Below are positions 55,182-63,283 of a stretch of 64,000 bases of DNA, in pieces. The stretch is from Scandinavium sp036271055 (lineage in GTDB: Bacteria; Pseudomonadota; Gammaproteobacteria; Enterobacterales; Enterobacteriaceae): assembly GCF_036271055.1 (NCBI RefSeq), contig NZ_DATBBJ010000063.1, forward strand, positions 62,001-126,000, read 5' to 3'. Position 1 is the first letter of the stretch. Each line of letters begins with the position of its first letter. The notes under the pieces are model-generated. The model made no database searches and had not been told where the DNA came from. It saw only the letters and a program-made list of their open reading frames with translations. Position numbers and translations under genes: made by a program.

Positions 55182-55574
55182 ATGAGTTTTTCCGCAATGC
55201 TAAAGGTACTGGCAAATGGTGTGCATCCGGATACAGGGGAAGTATTGGCTCCAGGGTCTGTGGCTCATCGGCCTGACGTCATAAGAATGCTGTTTGCCGT
55301 CGCTGATGAACTGACTCTGGAGCCCGAAAAACAGAAGAAGAGCAAACTGACCGTTGAAGAGCGTCAGTTAAAAAATAGAGCCGAGGGCCGACCCGCGAAT
55401 GCTTATTTCCCGTGGACGGAAGCAGAAAAGCTATTGCTCGAACAAGGCTACCAGGGAGATGAAACTGTCGAGGCGTTAAGCGAGAAGTTCGAACGTTCAA
55501 CGCGCGCAGTGGCAATTCAACTGGAGAAAATGGGGCTGATTACAGCTGAGCAGTTTTTGGCGATGACGCAATAG
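55182..55574 (+). CDS. Unknown protein in the dinD slot, HTH-like C-terminus
   Basis: A 130-residue protein not present between yicG and yicC in E. coli, where dinD stands. The N-terminus LKVLANGVHPDTGEVLAPGSVAHRP is a pattern that I associate with widespread small proteins of unknown role. The second half (PWTEAEKLLLEQGYQGDETVEALSEKFERSTRAVAIQLEKMGLI, quoted only in part as FERSTRAVAIQLEKMG) looks like a Myb/HTH-type DNA-binding domain. GGAG nine bases upstream supports the ATG at 55,182. AT-rich promoter region before it, terminator behind it. Confidence 0.75.
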   Translation: MSFSAMLKVLANGVHPDTGEVLAPGSVAHRPDVIRMLFAVADELTLEPEKQKKSKLTVEERQLKNRAEGRPANAYFPWTEAEKLLLEQGYQGDETVEALSEKFERSTRAVAIQLEKMGLITAEQFLAMTQ

Positions 55575-55575
55575 C

Positions 55576-55598
55576 AAAAAGCCCGGAGCACCGGGCTT
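55576..55598. terminator. Bidirectional terminator between the 55,182 gene and yicC
   Basis: Hairpin GCCCGG-AGCA-CCGGGC flanked by AAAAA on the left and TTC on the right, between convergent stop codons. Confidence 0.75.
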
Positions 55599-55605
55599 CA
55601 AAGGC

Positions 55606-56469
55606 TTACTCGATATTCTGGATCTGCTCGCGCATCTGCTCAATCAACACCTTCAGCTCAATCGCTGAAGTGGTGACTTCACTGTTGATAGATTTAGAGG
55701 CCAGGGTGTTTGATTCGCGGTTGAACTCCTGCATCATGAAGTCGAGACGACGGCCAACGGCTTCTTTCTTCTTCAGGATATTCCACGTCTCTTTCACATG
55801 GGCTTCCAGGCGATCCAGTTCTTCTGCGACGTCGATACGCTGAGCCATCATCACCAGTTCCTGCTCAAGACGGTTATTCTCAAGCTGGACCTGGGCATCT
55901 TCAAGTTTGGCAACCAGACGCTCACGCTGCCACAGCAGAATTTCAGGCATGTGGGTGCGAACCTTAACGACTTCGGCGCTGACGCCATCAAGACGCTGTT
56001 CGATAAGCGTTTTCAGTGCCTGACCTTCGGTTTCGCGGGCAACGATGAAATCATCCAGTGCGCCATCAAGGGCTGAGAGAATTTCAGTGGTAATGGCATC
56101 GAGATCTTGTTCTTGTGCTGCCATTACGCCTGGCCAGCGCAAAATGTCGACCGGGTTAATTTCACCTTCGTCGCTCTGCATTTTTACCCAGTTGGCCGCG
56201 TTGACCAGCTGTTTTGCCAGGTTTTCGTTGAGGATAAGCTCGCCTTGCGCGCTCGGGTCTTGTTCAAAACGCAGCGTACACTCGACCTTGCCACGGGTCA
56301 GACGGTTACGAATACGCTCACGGACGACGGGCTCCAGGCTACGGAACTGTTCCGGCATGCGGAAGTAGGTTTCGAGATAACGCTGGTTTACCGAGCGCAG
56401 TTCCCACGCGGCACTGCCCCATTCACCTTTTATTTCACGACGGGCGTAGGCGGTCATACTGCGGATCAT
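55606..56469 (-). CDS. yicC: Endoribonuclease YicC
   Basis: A 287-residue YicC/YloC-family protein (start MIRSMTAYARREIKGEWGSA, end REQIQNIE). E. coli YicC has endoribonuclease activity and promotes degradation of the small RNA RyhB. The conserved C-terminal DUF1732 region includes GRRLDFMMQEFNRESNTLASKS (in part). Divergent from rph with a common 125-base control region. Confidence 0.92.
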   Translation of the reverse strand: MIRSMTAYARREIKGEWGSAAWELRSVNQRYLETYFRMPEQFRSLEPVVRERIRNRLTRGKVECTLRFEQDPSAQGELILNENLAKQLVNAANWVKMQSDEGEINPVDILRWPGVMAAQEQDLDAITTEILSALDGALDDFIVARETEGQALKTLIEQRLDGVSAEVVKVRTHMPEILLWQRERLVAKLEDAQVQLENNRLEQELVMMAQRIDVAEELDRLEAHVKETWNILKKKEAVGRRLDFMMQEFNRESNTLASKSINSEVTTSAIELKVLIEQMREQIQNIE

Positions 56470-56594
56470 AGACGTTCCTGTTTTTAAAGGAGAGATGGGG
56501 GGATTATAGCTAGCGGGGCTTTCTCATGATAGGAATAAGCGCGTTTAATCCGTATAATGCGCAGCCACATTCGTTTTAAGCCGGAGATATCATC

Positions 56595-57311
56595 ATGCGT
56601 CCAGCAGGCCGTAGCGCTCATCAGGTGCGTCCCGTAACCCTGACCCGTAACTACACCAAACACGCTGAAGGCTCCGTGCTGGTCGAATTCGGTGATACCA
56701 AAGTGCTGTGCACTGCCTCCATTGACGAAGGCGTTCCGCGCTTTCTGAAAGGTCAGGGCCAGGGCTGGATCACCGCAGAATACGGCATGCTGCCGCGTTC
56801 GACCCACACCCGTAACGCCCGTGAAGCCGCTAAAGGCAAGCAGGGCGGTCGTACCATGGAAATTCAGCGTCTGATTGCTCGTGCACTGCGTGCGGCTGTT
56901 GATCTGAAGACATTGGGCGAATTCACCATCACTCTGGACTGCGACGTTATTCAGGCCGATGGCGGTACACGTACTGCTTCCATCACTGGTGCTTGTGTCG
57001 CGCTGGCCGATGCGCTGAACAAGCTGGTAGCGGCTGGTAAGCTGAAAACCAACCCAATGAAAGGAATGGTTGCCGCAGTTTCCGTGGGCATTGTTGGCGG
57101 TGAAGCGCTGTGCGATCTGGAGTATGTTGAAGATTCCGCAGCAGAAACCGACATGAACGTGGTGATGACCGAAGATGGCCGCATGATTGAGGTGCAGGGT
57201 ACGGCAGAAGGTGAGCCGTTCACCCATGAAGAGCTACTGACCCTACTGGCATTGGCCCGAGGGGGGATCGAATCCATTGTAGCGGCGCAGAAAGCGGCAT
57301 TAGAAAATTGA
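56595..57311 (+). CDS. rph: RNase PH (full length)
   Basis: A 238-residue phosphorolytic 3'-5' exoribonuclease that trims tRNA precursors. Conserved patterns: MRPAGRSAHQVRPV at the start, RTMEIQRLIARALRAAVD, and DCDVIQADGGTRTASITGA. The reading frame is intact, in contrast to the frameshifted copy of E. coli K-12, so pyrE expression here should not show the K-12 polarity defect. First gene of rph-pyrE. Confidence 0.95.
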   Translation: MRPAGRSAHQVRPVTLTRNYTKHAEGSVLVEFGDTKVLCTASIDEGVPRFLKGQGQGWITAEYGMLPRSTHTRNAREAAKGKQGGRTMEIQRLIARALRAAVDLKTLGEFTITLDCDVIQADGGTRTASITGACVALADALNKLVAAGKLKTNPMKGMVAAVSVGIVGGEALCDLEYVEDSAAETDMNVVMTEDGRMIEVQGTAEGEPFTHEELLTLLALARGGIESIVAAQKAALEN

Positions 57312-57317
57312 TATTAA

Positions 57318-57342
57318 GGGCGACGATGTCGCCCTTTTTTTT
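57318..57342 (+). terminator. pyrE attenuator
   Basis: Hairpin GGGCGAC-GAT-GTCGCCC with a T8 tract, seven bases after the rph stop and 44 before pyrE. In E. coli the equivalent attenuator is kept open by ribosomes translating the end of rph when UTP is scarce. The close rph stop here fits that mechanism. Confidence 0.88.
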
Positions 57343-57385
57343 GTCCGTAGAAAAGCAAATACAAAGTAAGATGAGGAGCGAATCC

Positions 57386-58027
57386 ATGAAACCCTATCAG
57401 CGCCAGTTTATTGAGTTTGCGCTTAGCAAGCAGGTATTGAAGTTCGGCGAGTTCACGCTGAAATCCGGGCGCAAGAGCCCTTACTTCTTCAATGCCGGGC
57501 TGTTTAATACCGGGCGTGATTTGGCATTGTTAGGCCGCTTCTACGCTGAGGCGTTGGTGGATTCTGGCATTGATTTCGATCTGCTGTTTGGTCCGGCCTA
57601 TAAAGGCATTCCCATTGCAACCACTGCCGCCGTTGCGCTGGCTGACCATCACGATCGTGATGTGCCGTACTGCTTTAACCGTAAAGAAGCCAAAACCCAT
57701 GGCGAAGGCGGCAATCTGGTGGGAAGCCCGCTTGAAGGACGCGTGATGCTTGTGGATGATGTCATCACTGCGGGCACGGCTATCCGTGAATCGATGGAAA
57801 TTATTCAGGCTAATGGCGCGACACTTGCGGGTGTGCTGATTTCGCTGGACCGCCAGGAGCGGGGTCGTGGCGAAATCTCTGCAATTCAGGAAGTTGAACG
57901 CGACTATGGCTGCAAGGTGATTTCTATTATCACTCTGAAAGACCTGATTGTTTACCTGGAAGAGAAGCCTGAAATGGCTGACCATCTGGCAGCGGTTCGC
58001 GCTTATCGCGAAGAATTCGGCGTATAA
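57386..58027 (+). CDS. pyrE: Orotate phosphoribosyltransferase
   Basis: A 213-residue enzyme of pyrimidine synthesis making OMP from orotate and PRPP. The PRPP loop VMLVDDVITAGTAIRES (about 120-136) is clear, as is GPAYKGIPIATT. The ATG at 57,386 (MKPYQRQFIEFALS) matches E. coli. Expression is governed by the attenuator just upstream. Confidence 0.96.
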   Translation: MKPYQRQFIEFALSKQVLKFGEFTLKSGRKSPYFFNAGLFNTGRDLALLGRFYAEALVDSGIDFDLLFGPAYKGIPIATTAAVALADHHDRDVPYCFNRKEAKTHGEGGNLVGSPLEGRVMLVDDVITAGTAIRESMEIIQANGATLAGVLISLDRQERGRGEISAIQEVERDYGCKVISIITLKDLIVYLEEKPEMADHLAAVRAYREEFGV

Positions 58028-58034
58028 AAACGAA

Positions 58035-58057
58035 ACCGGGCATCGCGCCCGGTTTTC
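58035..58057. terminator. Terminator between pyrE and slmA
   Basis: Hairpin ACCGGG-CATCGCG-CCCGGT followed by TTTCTT, in the 30 bases between the convergent stop codons; A-rich on the other side, so it may serve both. Confidence 0.75.
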
Positions 58058-58654
58058 TTATTGCAGTTGTGCTGCGACCAGCGGCCAGCGAGCATCAAAA
58101 TCTTCCGTTGGGCAGTATTTGAATTCACTGCGTACAAAGCGGGAGAGCATTCCTTCACAAAACGCCAGCAACTGACCTGCCAATAACGTTTCATCCATCG
58201 TGTAGCCTTCACCTTCACGCATTTTCTTTTCGCGTAATACCTGGCGAAGTTGAGCTTCGATACGCTCGAACAACTGATTAATTCGCCCCTGTAGTCGGTC
58301 TTGCTCAAACATCAGGGCATGACCGGTCAGAATACGCGTCAGACCAGGGTTACGTTCACCGAAACCGAGGATCAACAGCACAATCAGGCGCAGGCGGGCG
58401 CTGGTGTCTTTTTCATCTTTTAAAATCAGATTAATGCGGGTGATCAGGCTGTCTTCGATGAACTCAATCAGACTGTCAAACATCCGGGTTTTGCTTGGGA
58501 AGTGGCGATAAAGTGCCGCTTCTGACACACCGACCGAAGCCGCCAGTTTTGCCGTAGTAATGCGCTGACTACCATCACTGGATTCAAGCATAAGCGCCAG
58601 AGATTGAAGTATTTCTTCGCGACGATTCCTTTTCGCGGTTTGTTTTTCTGCCAT
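58058..58654 (-). CDS. slmA: Nucleoid occlusion factor SlmA
   Basis: TetR-like protein of 198 residues (start MAEKQTAKRNRREEIL; HTH ITTAKLAASVGVSEAALYRHF). Bound to SlmA sites on DNA it disrupts FtsZ filaments over the nucleoid. The ATG at 58,654 matches the family; the longer frame adds 20 unrelated residues. Between pyrE and dut, as in E. coli. Confidence 0.95.
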   Translation of the reverse strand: MAEKQTAKRNRREEILQSLALMLESSDGSQRITTAKLAASVGVSEAALYRHFPSKTRMFDSLIEFIEDSLITRINLILKDEKDTSARLRLIVLLILGFGERNPGLTRILTGHALMFEQDRLQGRINQLFERIEAQLRQVLREKKMREGEGYTMDETLLAGQLLAFCEGMLSRFVRSEFKYCPTEDFDARWPLVAAQLQ

Positions 58655-58774
58655 GTTGTCAAATACCCCTGAAAATAAACACTCGCCAGGCACGCATCCA
58701 GACAGCGACCGCAAACTGTCGCTTGCGGTGATGTTATTGCATTAATGCGCTGCAGGATGCTGCTTCAGAACCGC

Positions 58775-59230
58775 TTATTTGCGTCCTGAATGGCCGAAGC
58801 CGCCTTCGCCACGATCGGTGGCGTCAAACTCTTCCACCAGATTGAATTCTGCCTGAACGACAGGAACAAACACCATCTGAGCAATGCGTTCGCCCGGCTC
58901 AATGGTAAAACTCTGCTGACCACGGTTCCAGACGGAAACCATCAGCTGGCCCTGATAATCTGAATCGATAAGGCCGACCAGATTGCCGAGCACCACGCCA
59001 TGCTTATGGCCCAGACCAGAGCGAGGCAGTATAACTGCCGCCAGAGAAGCGTCCGCGATGTGAATGGCCAGCCCGGTGGGCAGCAGCGTGGTTGCGCCAG
59101 GGGCCAATTCTACGGCGTCATCAAGACAGGCTCGCAGGTCAAGTCCGGCAGAGCCGGAGGTGGCGTAAGTTGGCAGCGGAAATTGCTCGCCAACGCGCGG
59201 GTCCAGAATCTTAATGTCGATTTTTTTCAT
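58775..59230 (-). CDS. dut: dUTP pyrophosphatase
   Basis: A 151-residue trimeric dUTPase converting dUTP to dUMP. Motifs: GSAGLDLRACL (I), PRSGLGHKHG (II), GLIDSDYQGQL (III), GERIAQMVFVP (IV) and RGEGGFGHSG (V). The start at 59,230 overlaps the end of coaBC by 20 bases, so the genes are coupled. It is downstream of coaBC as in E. coli. Confidence 0.96.
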   Translation of the reverse strand: MKKIDIKILDPRVGEQFPLPTYATSGSAGLDLRACLDDAVELAPGATTLLPTGLAIHIADASLAAVILPRSGLGHKHGVVLGNLVGLIDSDYQGQLMVSVWNRGQQSFTIEPGERIAQMVFVPVVQAEFNLVEEFDATDRGEGGFGHSGRK

Positions 59231-60422
59231 CATAACGGGTAACGATCTCGTCCAGTAGTAGTTGGCCCAGGAGTTCCTTTCGCGCAAGCGGTAAGACTTT
59301 ATCTCCATCCTGCCAGAATAGATGTAATGCGTTGTTGTCGCTGTTAAAGCCTTGATTAGCTTGCGATACGTCATTCGCGCAAATCAGATCAAGGTTCTTG
59401 CGGGCGCGTTTTTGCTGCGCGTATTCTTCCACATTATGGGTTTCTGCGGCAAACCCTACGACATAAGGACGAGAGGTCATCAATGCGGCAACACCGGCAA
59501 CGATATCCGGGTTTTTCACCATTTTTATCGTTAATTCATCGCCTTGCTTTTTGATTTTCTCATCCGAAATTACGGTTGCGCGATAATCTGCAACGGCCGC
59601 GCAACCGATGAAAATGTGGTGTTGTTGTACATCTTTCTGGACGGCGGTTTCCATTTCCAGCGCGGTTGTAACATCGACACGCTGCACAAGAGGTGGTGTT
59701 ACAAGCGTAACAGGGCCGCTGACCAACGTGACGTTAGCGCCACGTTTAGCCGCTGCTGCTGCAATCGCGAATCCCATTTTACCGGAGCTGTGATTGGTGA
59801 TGTAGCGCACCGGATCCAACGGTTCCCGGGTAGGGCCTGCAGTAATCATGATATTGAGATGTTGCAGATCTTTGACAGGCGAAAAATGCGTTGCGGCCAT
59901 TTCAACAATAACTAACGGGTCCAACATACGACCTGGACCGACATCGCCACAGGCTTGACTCCCGCTGTCCGGGCCCCAGAGCAATAATCCACGCTGAGCA
60001 AGCGTTTCCAGATTGTGCTGGGTTGCAGTTGCCCGATACATCTGCTGATTCATTGCCGGAACGACGGCGACAGGCGACGGCGTTGCCAGGCAAATTGTGG
60101 AGACGAGATCGTTCGCCATACCTGCGGCAACACGAGCGATGAGATCGGCAGTGGCCGGTGCCAAAATAACCAAATCCGCCCATTTGCCAAGCTCGATATG
60201 CCCCATCGCCGCTTCGGCTGCCGGGTCGAGCAAACTGTCGGAAACCGGATAGCCGGAAACCGCTTGCAGGCTTAATGGCGTAATGAAGGCTTTTGCTGCT
60301 TCGGTCATGGCGACGCGTACGTCTGCGCCTCGTTCACGTAAACGACGCACCAGCTCTGGCGTTTTGTATGCCGCGATACCGCCGCTGACGCCAAGAACGA
60401 TTTTCTTACCGGCCAGGCTCAT
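59211..60422 (-). CDS. coaBC: Bifunctional phosphopantothenoylcysteine decarboxylase/synthetase
   Basis: A 403-residue enzyme of coenzyme A synthesis. The CoaC flavoprotein half (start MSLAGKKIVLGVSGGIAAYK) has the PXMNXXMW-like PAMNQQMY motif (about 125). The CoaB half, from about 190 (MITAGPTREPLDPVRYI), joins cysteine to phosphopantothenate. An extra Met precedes the chosen start. The much longer open frame upstream overlaps radC and is not used. Divergent from radC, overlaps dut. Confidence 0.95.
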   Translation of the reverse strand: MSLAGKKIVLGVSGGIAAYKTPELVRRLRERGADVRVAMTEAAKAFITPLSLQAVSGYPVSDSLLDPAAEAAMGHIELGKWADLVILAPATADLIARVAAGMANDLVSTICLATPSPVAVVPAMNQQMYRATATQHNLETLAQRGLLLWGPDSGSQACGDVGPGRMLDPLVIVEMAATHFSPVKDLQHLNIMITAGPTREPLDPVRYITNHSSGKMGFAIAAAAAKRGANVTLVSGPVTLVTPPLVQRVDVTTALEMETAVQKDVQQHHIFIGCAAVADYRATVISDEKIKKQGDELTIKMVKNPDIVAGVAALMTSRPYVVGFAAETHNVEEYAQQKRARKNLDLICANDVSQANQGFNSDNNALHLFWQDGDKVLPLARKELLGQLLLDEIVTRYDEKNRH

Positions 60423-60594
60423 CATGGTTCTTTCCTGTGAAGTACATCGGAATGCTGCCATTTTATCACAATCCCTCGGTTGTCGTGTTGCTAAGGAAAA
60501 TCCACTTTGCGAGGCATTACGCAAGAGTGGAAATGTGTTGTCGTCGGGATTGAGAGGGCGTGGCAAACTGGCGTTTGTCAAAAGGAGAGGGCTC

Positions 60595-61263
60595 ATGGAA
60601 GATGATGGACAGGTTTTGCCCCGTGAAAAAATGCAAATAACAGGGATTGAATCGCTGAGTGACGTTGAACTGCTGGCCCTGTTTTTACGCACGGGTACAC
60701 AGCGGCGGGATGTGCTCTCCTTTGCGCATTATTTGCTCGAACACTTTGGTTCGCTGCACGGTTTATTGTTGGCATCCGAAGAAGATCTCATTCAGATGGA
60801 TGGCATTGGTATTGCCAAATATGCCCAGTTGAAAGGGATTGCTGAACTTGCCCGACGTTTTTTTAATCTTCAATTGATGATGCTTGAAGACCCGCTGAGC
60901 AGCCCAGATGCCACCCGTGAGTTTTTACAAAGTCAGCTGGCAAATGAAGAACGTGAGATATTTATGGTTATCTTTTTAGACAACCAAAACAGGGTGTTGA
61001 AGCACAGTCGGTTGTTCAGTGGGACGCTCAGTCATGTAGAAGTGCATCCCCGTGAGATAGTGCGTGAGGCGATTAAGGTGAATGCCGCTGCGCTGATCCT
61101 CGCGCACAATCATCCTTCAGGAAGTGCTCAACCCAGTAAAGCGGATAGAATCATCACGGAAAGAGTGATAAAGTGTTGCAACTTCATGGAGATAAGCGTC
61201 CTCGATCACTTGATTGTCGGCAAAGGTGAGGTGATTTCCTTTGCTGAACACGGATGGATTTAG
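60595..61263 (+). CDS. radC: RadC (UPF0758) chromosomal copy
   Basis: A 222-residue protein: an N-terminal helix-hairpin-helix-containing domain (SDVELLALFLRTGT, MDGIGIAKYAQLKGI) and a C-terminal JAB/MPN domain with EVHPREIV and LAHNHPSG...D. The function remains uncertain; the old radiation-repair assignment was withdrawn. AAGGAGAGG precedes the ATG at 60,595; the open frame before it runs antisense through coaBC and is spurious. It is notably more divergent from E. coli RadC than its neighbours from theirs. Confidence 0.92.
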   Translation: MEDDGQVLPREKMQITGIESLSDVELLALFLRTGTQRRDVLSFAHYLLEHFGSLHGLLLASEEDLIQMDGIGIAKYAQLKGIAELARRFFNLQLMMLEDPLSSPDATREFLQSQLANEEREIFMVIFLDNQNRVLKHSRLFSGTLSHVEVHPREIVREAIKVNAAALILAHNHPSGSAQPSKADRIITERVIKCCNFMEISVLDHLIVGKGEVISFAEHGWI

Positions 61264-61294
61264 CGATCCACTGGGATCTTTGTCTGTTCGGGAC

Positions 61295-61323
61295 TTGAGC
61301 ACACCGCGGAGTCAGCGTATACT
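61295..61323 (+). promoter_or_regulatory. Sigma-70 promoter of rpmBG
   Basis: TTGAGC (61,295-61,300), a 17-base spacer and TATACT (61,318-61,323). It lies about 140 bases before rpmB, so a long 5' leader is expected, as is usual for ribosomal protein operons. Confidence 0.75.
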
Positions 61324-61467
61324 ACGCCACCTTTGAGAATCTCGGGTTTGGCATTTGGGCCTGGCTATACGAGTTCACTTAGAACCGTCAGACCGGGCTG
61401 TAGCAGCCTGACGAGGCGCCAATACCCTATACGAAGCTCGAGCTAATTTGATTTTTGGAGAATAGAC

Positions 61468-61704
61468 ATGTCCCGAGTCTGCCAAGTAACTGGCAAGCGT
61501 CCGGTGACCGGTAACAACCGTTCCCACGCACTGAACGCGACTAAGCGCCGTTTCCTGCCGAACCTGCACTCTCACCGTTTTTGGGTTGAGAGCGAGAAGC
61601 GCTTTGTCACCCTGCGTGTATCTGCTAAAGGTATGCGTGTAATTGACAAGAAAGGCATCGATACAGTTCTGTCCGAACTGCGTGCCCGTGGCGAAAAGTA
61701 CTAA
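61468..61704 (+). CDS. rpmB: 50S ribosomal protein L28
   Basis: A 78-residue ribosomal protein (MSRVCQVTGKRPVTGNNRSH at the start), almost identical to E. coli L28. TTTGGAGAA precedes the ATG. First gene of rpmB-rpmG, 20 bases apart. Confidence 0.97.
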   Translation: MSRVCQVTGKRPVTGNNRSHALNATKRRFLPNLHSHRFWVESEKRFVTLRVSAKGMRVIDKKGIDTVLSELRARGEKY

Positions 61705-61724
61705 GTACTAAGAGGAATTAAATC

Positions 61725-61892
61725 ATGGCTAAAGGTATTCGTGAGAAAATCAAGCTGGTTTCTTCTGCTGGTACTGGTCACTTCTATACCACCACGAAGA
61801 ACAAGCGTACTAAGCCGGAAAAACTGGAACTGAAAAAGTTCGATCCAGTTGTCCGTCAGCACGTACTTTACAAAGAAGCTAAAATTAAATAA
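61725..61892 (+). CDS. rpmG: 50S ribosomal protein L33
   Basis: A 55-residue protein (MAKGIREKIKLVSSAGTGHF at the start, ending YKEAKIK), identical in form to E. coli L33 without the zinc-binding cysteines. AAGAGGAA precedes the ATG. It is followed by a strong terminator. Confidence 0.97.
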   Translation: MAKGIREKIKLVSSAGTGHFYTTTKNKRTKPEKLELKKFDPVVRQHVLYKEAKIK

Positions 61893-61913
61893 TTTTAGTC
61901 TCCTTGTACAAAA

Positions 61914-61937
61914 ACCCCGCTTCGGCGGGGTTTTTTG
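61914..61937 (+). terminator. Terminator of rpmBG
   Basis: Hairpin ACCCCGC-TTC-GGCGGGGT with T6, 22 bases after rpmG. Confidence 0.9.
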
Positions 61938-61990
61938 TTTTCTGCTCGTCCCCATAATAGAAAGCATCCTGCATTGTCTTTGGAGACGTC

Positions 61991-62800
61991 ATGCCTGAAT
62001 TACCTGAGGTTGAAACCAGCCGCCGCGGTATTGAGCCGCATCTGGTCGGTGAGACCATTCTGCACGCAATTGTTCGCAATGGCCGTCTGCGTTGGCCCGT
62101 TTCCACGGAAATTCATAGTCTCAGCGACAAACCCGTACTCAGCGTTCAACGGCGCGCTAAATACTTGCTTTTGGAACTGCCCGACGGCTGGATAATCATT
62201 CATCTCGGCATGTCTGGCAGTTTGCGTATCCTCGCGCAGGAACGCCCTCCGGAGAAGCACGACCATGTCGATTTGGTGATGAGTAACGGCAAAGTGCTAC
62301 GTTATACCGATCCTCGCCGATTTGGTGCATGGTTGTGGACCAAAGAGCTGGAAGGTCACAGCGTACTGGCGCATCTCGGGCCAGAGCCTCTGAGCGACGC
62401 TTTTAACGCGGACTATTTCCGCGAGAAGTGTGCGAAAAAGAAAACGCCGATCAAGCCGTGGCTGATGGACAACAAGCTGGTGGTCGGCGTGGGTAACATT
62501 TATGCCAGTGAATCGTTGTTCGCGGCGGGCATTCACCCTGACAGGCTGGCGTCATCGCTCTCTGCGCAAGAGTGCGAGTTGCTGGTGCGGGTCATCAAGG
62601 CTGTGTTACTGCGTTCTATCGAACAAGGCGGGACGACGCTGAAGGATTTCCTGCAAAGCGACGGAAAACCGGGTTATTTCGCCCAGGAGTTGCAGGTGTA
62701 TGGCCGGAAAGATGAGCCTTGCCGGGTGTGCGGTTCGCCAATTATTGCGACTAAGCATGCACAGCGGGCGACATTTTACTGCCGCCGCTGTCAGAAGTGA
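61991..62800 (+). CDS. mutM: Formamidopyrimidine-DNA glycosylase MutM (Fpg)
   Basis: A 269-residue base-excision enzyme removing 8-oxoguanine. The start MPELPEVETSRRGIEPH gives the catalytic Pro and Glu (after Met removal); the H2TH region precedes a C-terminal zinc finger with CRVCGS and FYCRRCQK. Between rpmG and the convergent coaD, as in E. coli. Stop codon abuts coaD. Confidence 0.96.
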   Translation: MPELPEVETSRRGIEPHLVGETILHAIVRNGRLRWPVSTEIHSLSDKPVLSVQRRAKYLLLELPDGWIIIHLGMSGSLRILAQERPPEKHDHVDLVMSNGKVLRYTDPRRFGAWLWTKELEGHSVLAHLGPEPLSDAFNADYFREKCAKKKTPIKPWLMDNKLVVGVGNIYASESLFAAGIHPDRLASSLSAQECELLVRVIKAVLLRSIEQGGTTLKDFLQSDGKPGYFAQELQVYGRKDEPCRVCGSPIIATKHAQRATFYCRRCQK

Positions 62801-63280
62801 CTACTTGAGTTTGTCCATCAGCGCTTGATGGACGGCCGGAGGCAGGAAGTGGGCGACGTCGCCGTCGTGGCGTGCCACTTCTTTCACCAGCGATGAAGAG
62901 ATAAATGACCACTCTTTTGACGGCATCAGGAATACGCTTTCCAGCTCAGGCATCAGATGGCGATTCATGTGCGCCAACTGCATCTCATATTCAAAATCTG
63001 CCACCGCCCGTAAACCACGAATCAAAATGTTGGCCTGCTGCGCGCGGGCGAAATTCGCCATCAGATCGCTGAATCCCACCACTTCCACGTTTGCCAGGTG
63101 CGATGTTGCTTGTTCCGCCAGTGCTACGCGCTCCGCGAGATCGAACATCGGCTTTTTGCTCGGGCTGGCGGCAATCGCGAGCAGTACCTTATCGAACATG
63201 TAACTGGCCCGGGTAACGATGTCGATATGACCGTTAGTAATAGGGTCAAATGTGCCTGGATAGATGGCTTTTGTGCTCAT
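62801..63280 (-). CDS. coaD: Phosphopantetheine adenylyltransferase
   Basis: A 159-residue nucleotidyltransferase of coenzyme A synthesis. GTFDPITNGHIDI contains the TxGH motif (about 10-18); the second motif WSFISSSLVKEVARHDGDV (in part) closes the active site. Three bases downstream of the waaE-like gene and probably co-transcribed with it. Confidence 0.96.
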   Translation of the reverse strand: MSTKAIYPGTFDPITNGHIDIVTRASYMFDKVLLAIAASPSKKPMFDLAERVALAEQATSHLANVEVVGFSDLMANFARAQQANILIRGLRAVADFEYEMQLAHMNRHLMPELESVFLMPSKEWSFISSSLVKEVARHDGDVAHFLPPAVHQALMDKLK

Positions 63281-63283
63281 GAC

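Noticed and set aside
56595..57311. Frameshift in rph as in E. coli K-12
   Set aside because: The frame is intact through the C-terminus (AAQKAALEN), so the K-12 defect is absent.
60283..60594. N-terminal extension of radC
   Set aside because: Runs antisense through coaBC; the ATG at 60,595 with AAGGAGAGG gives the normal 222-residue protein.
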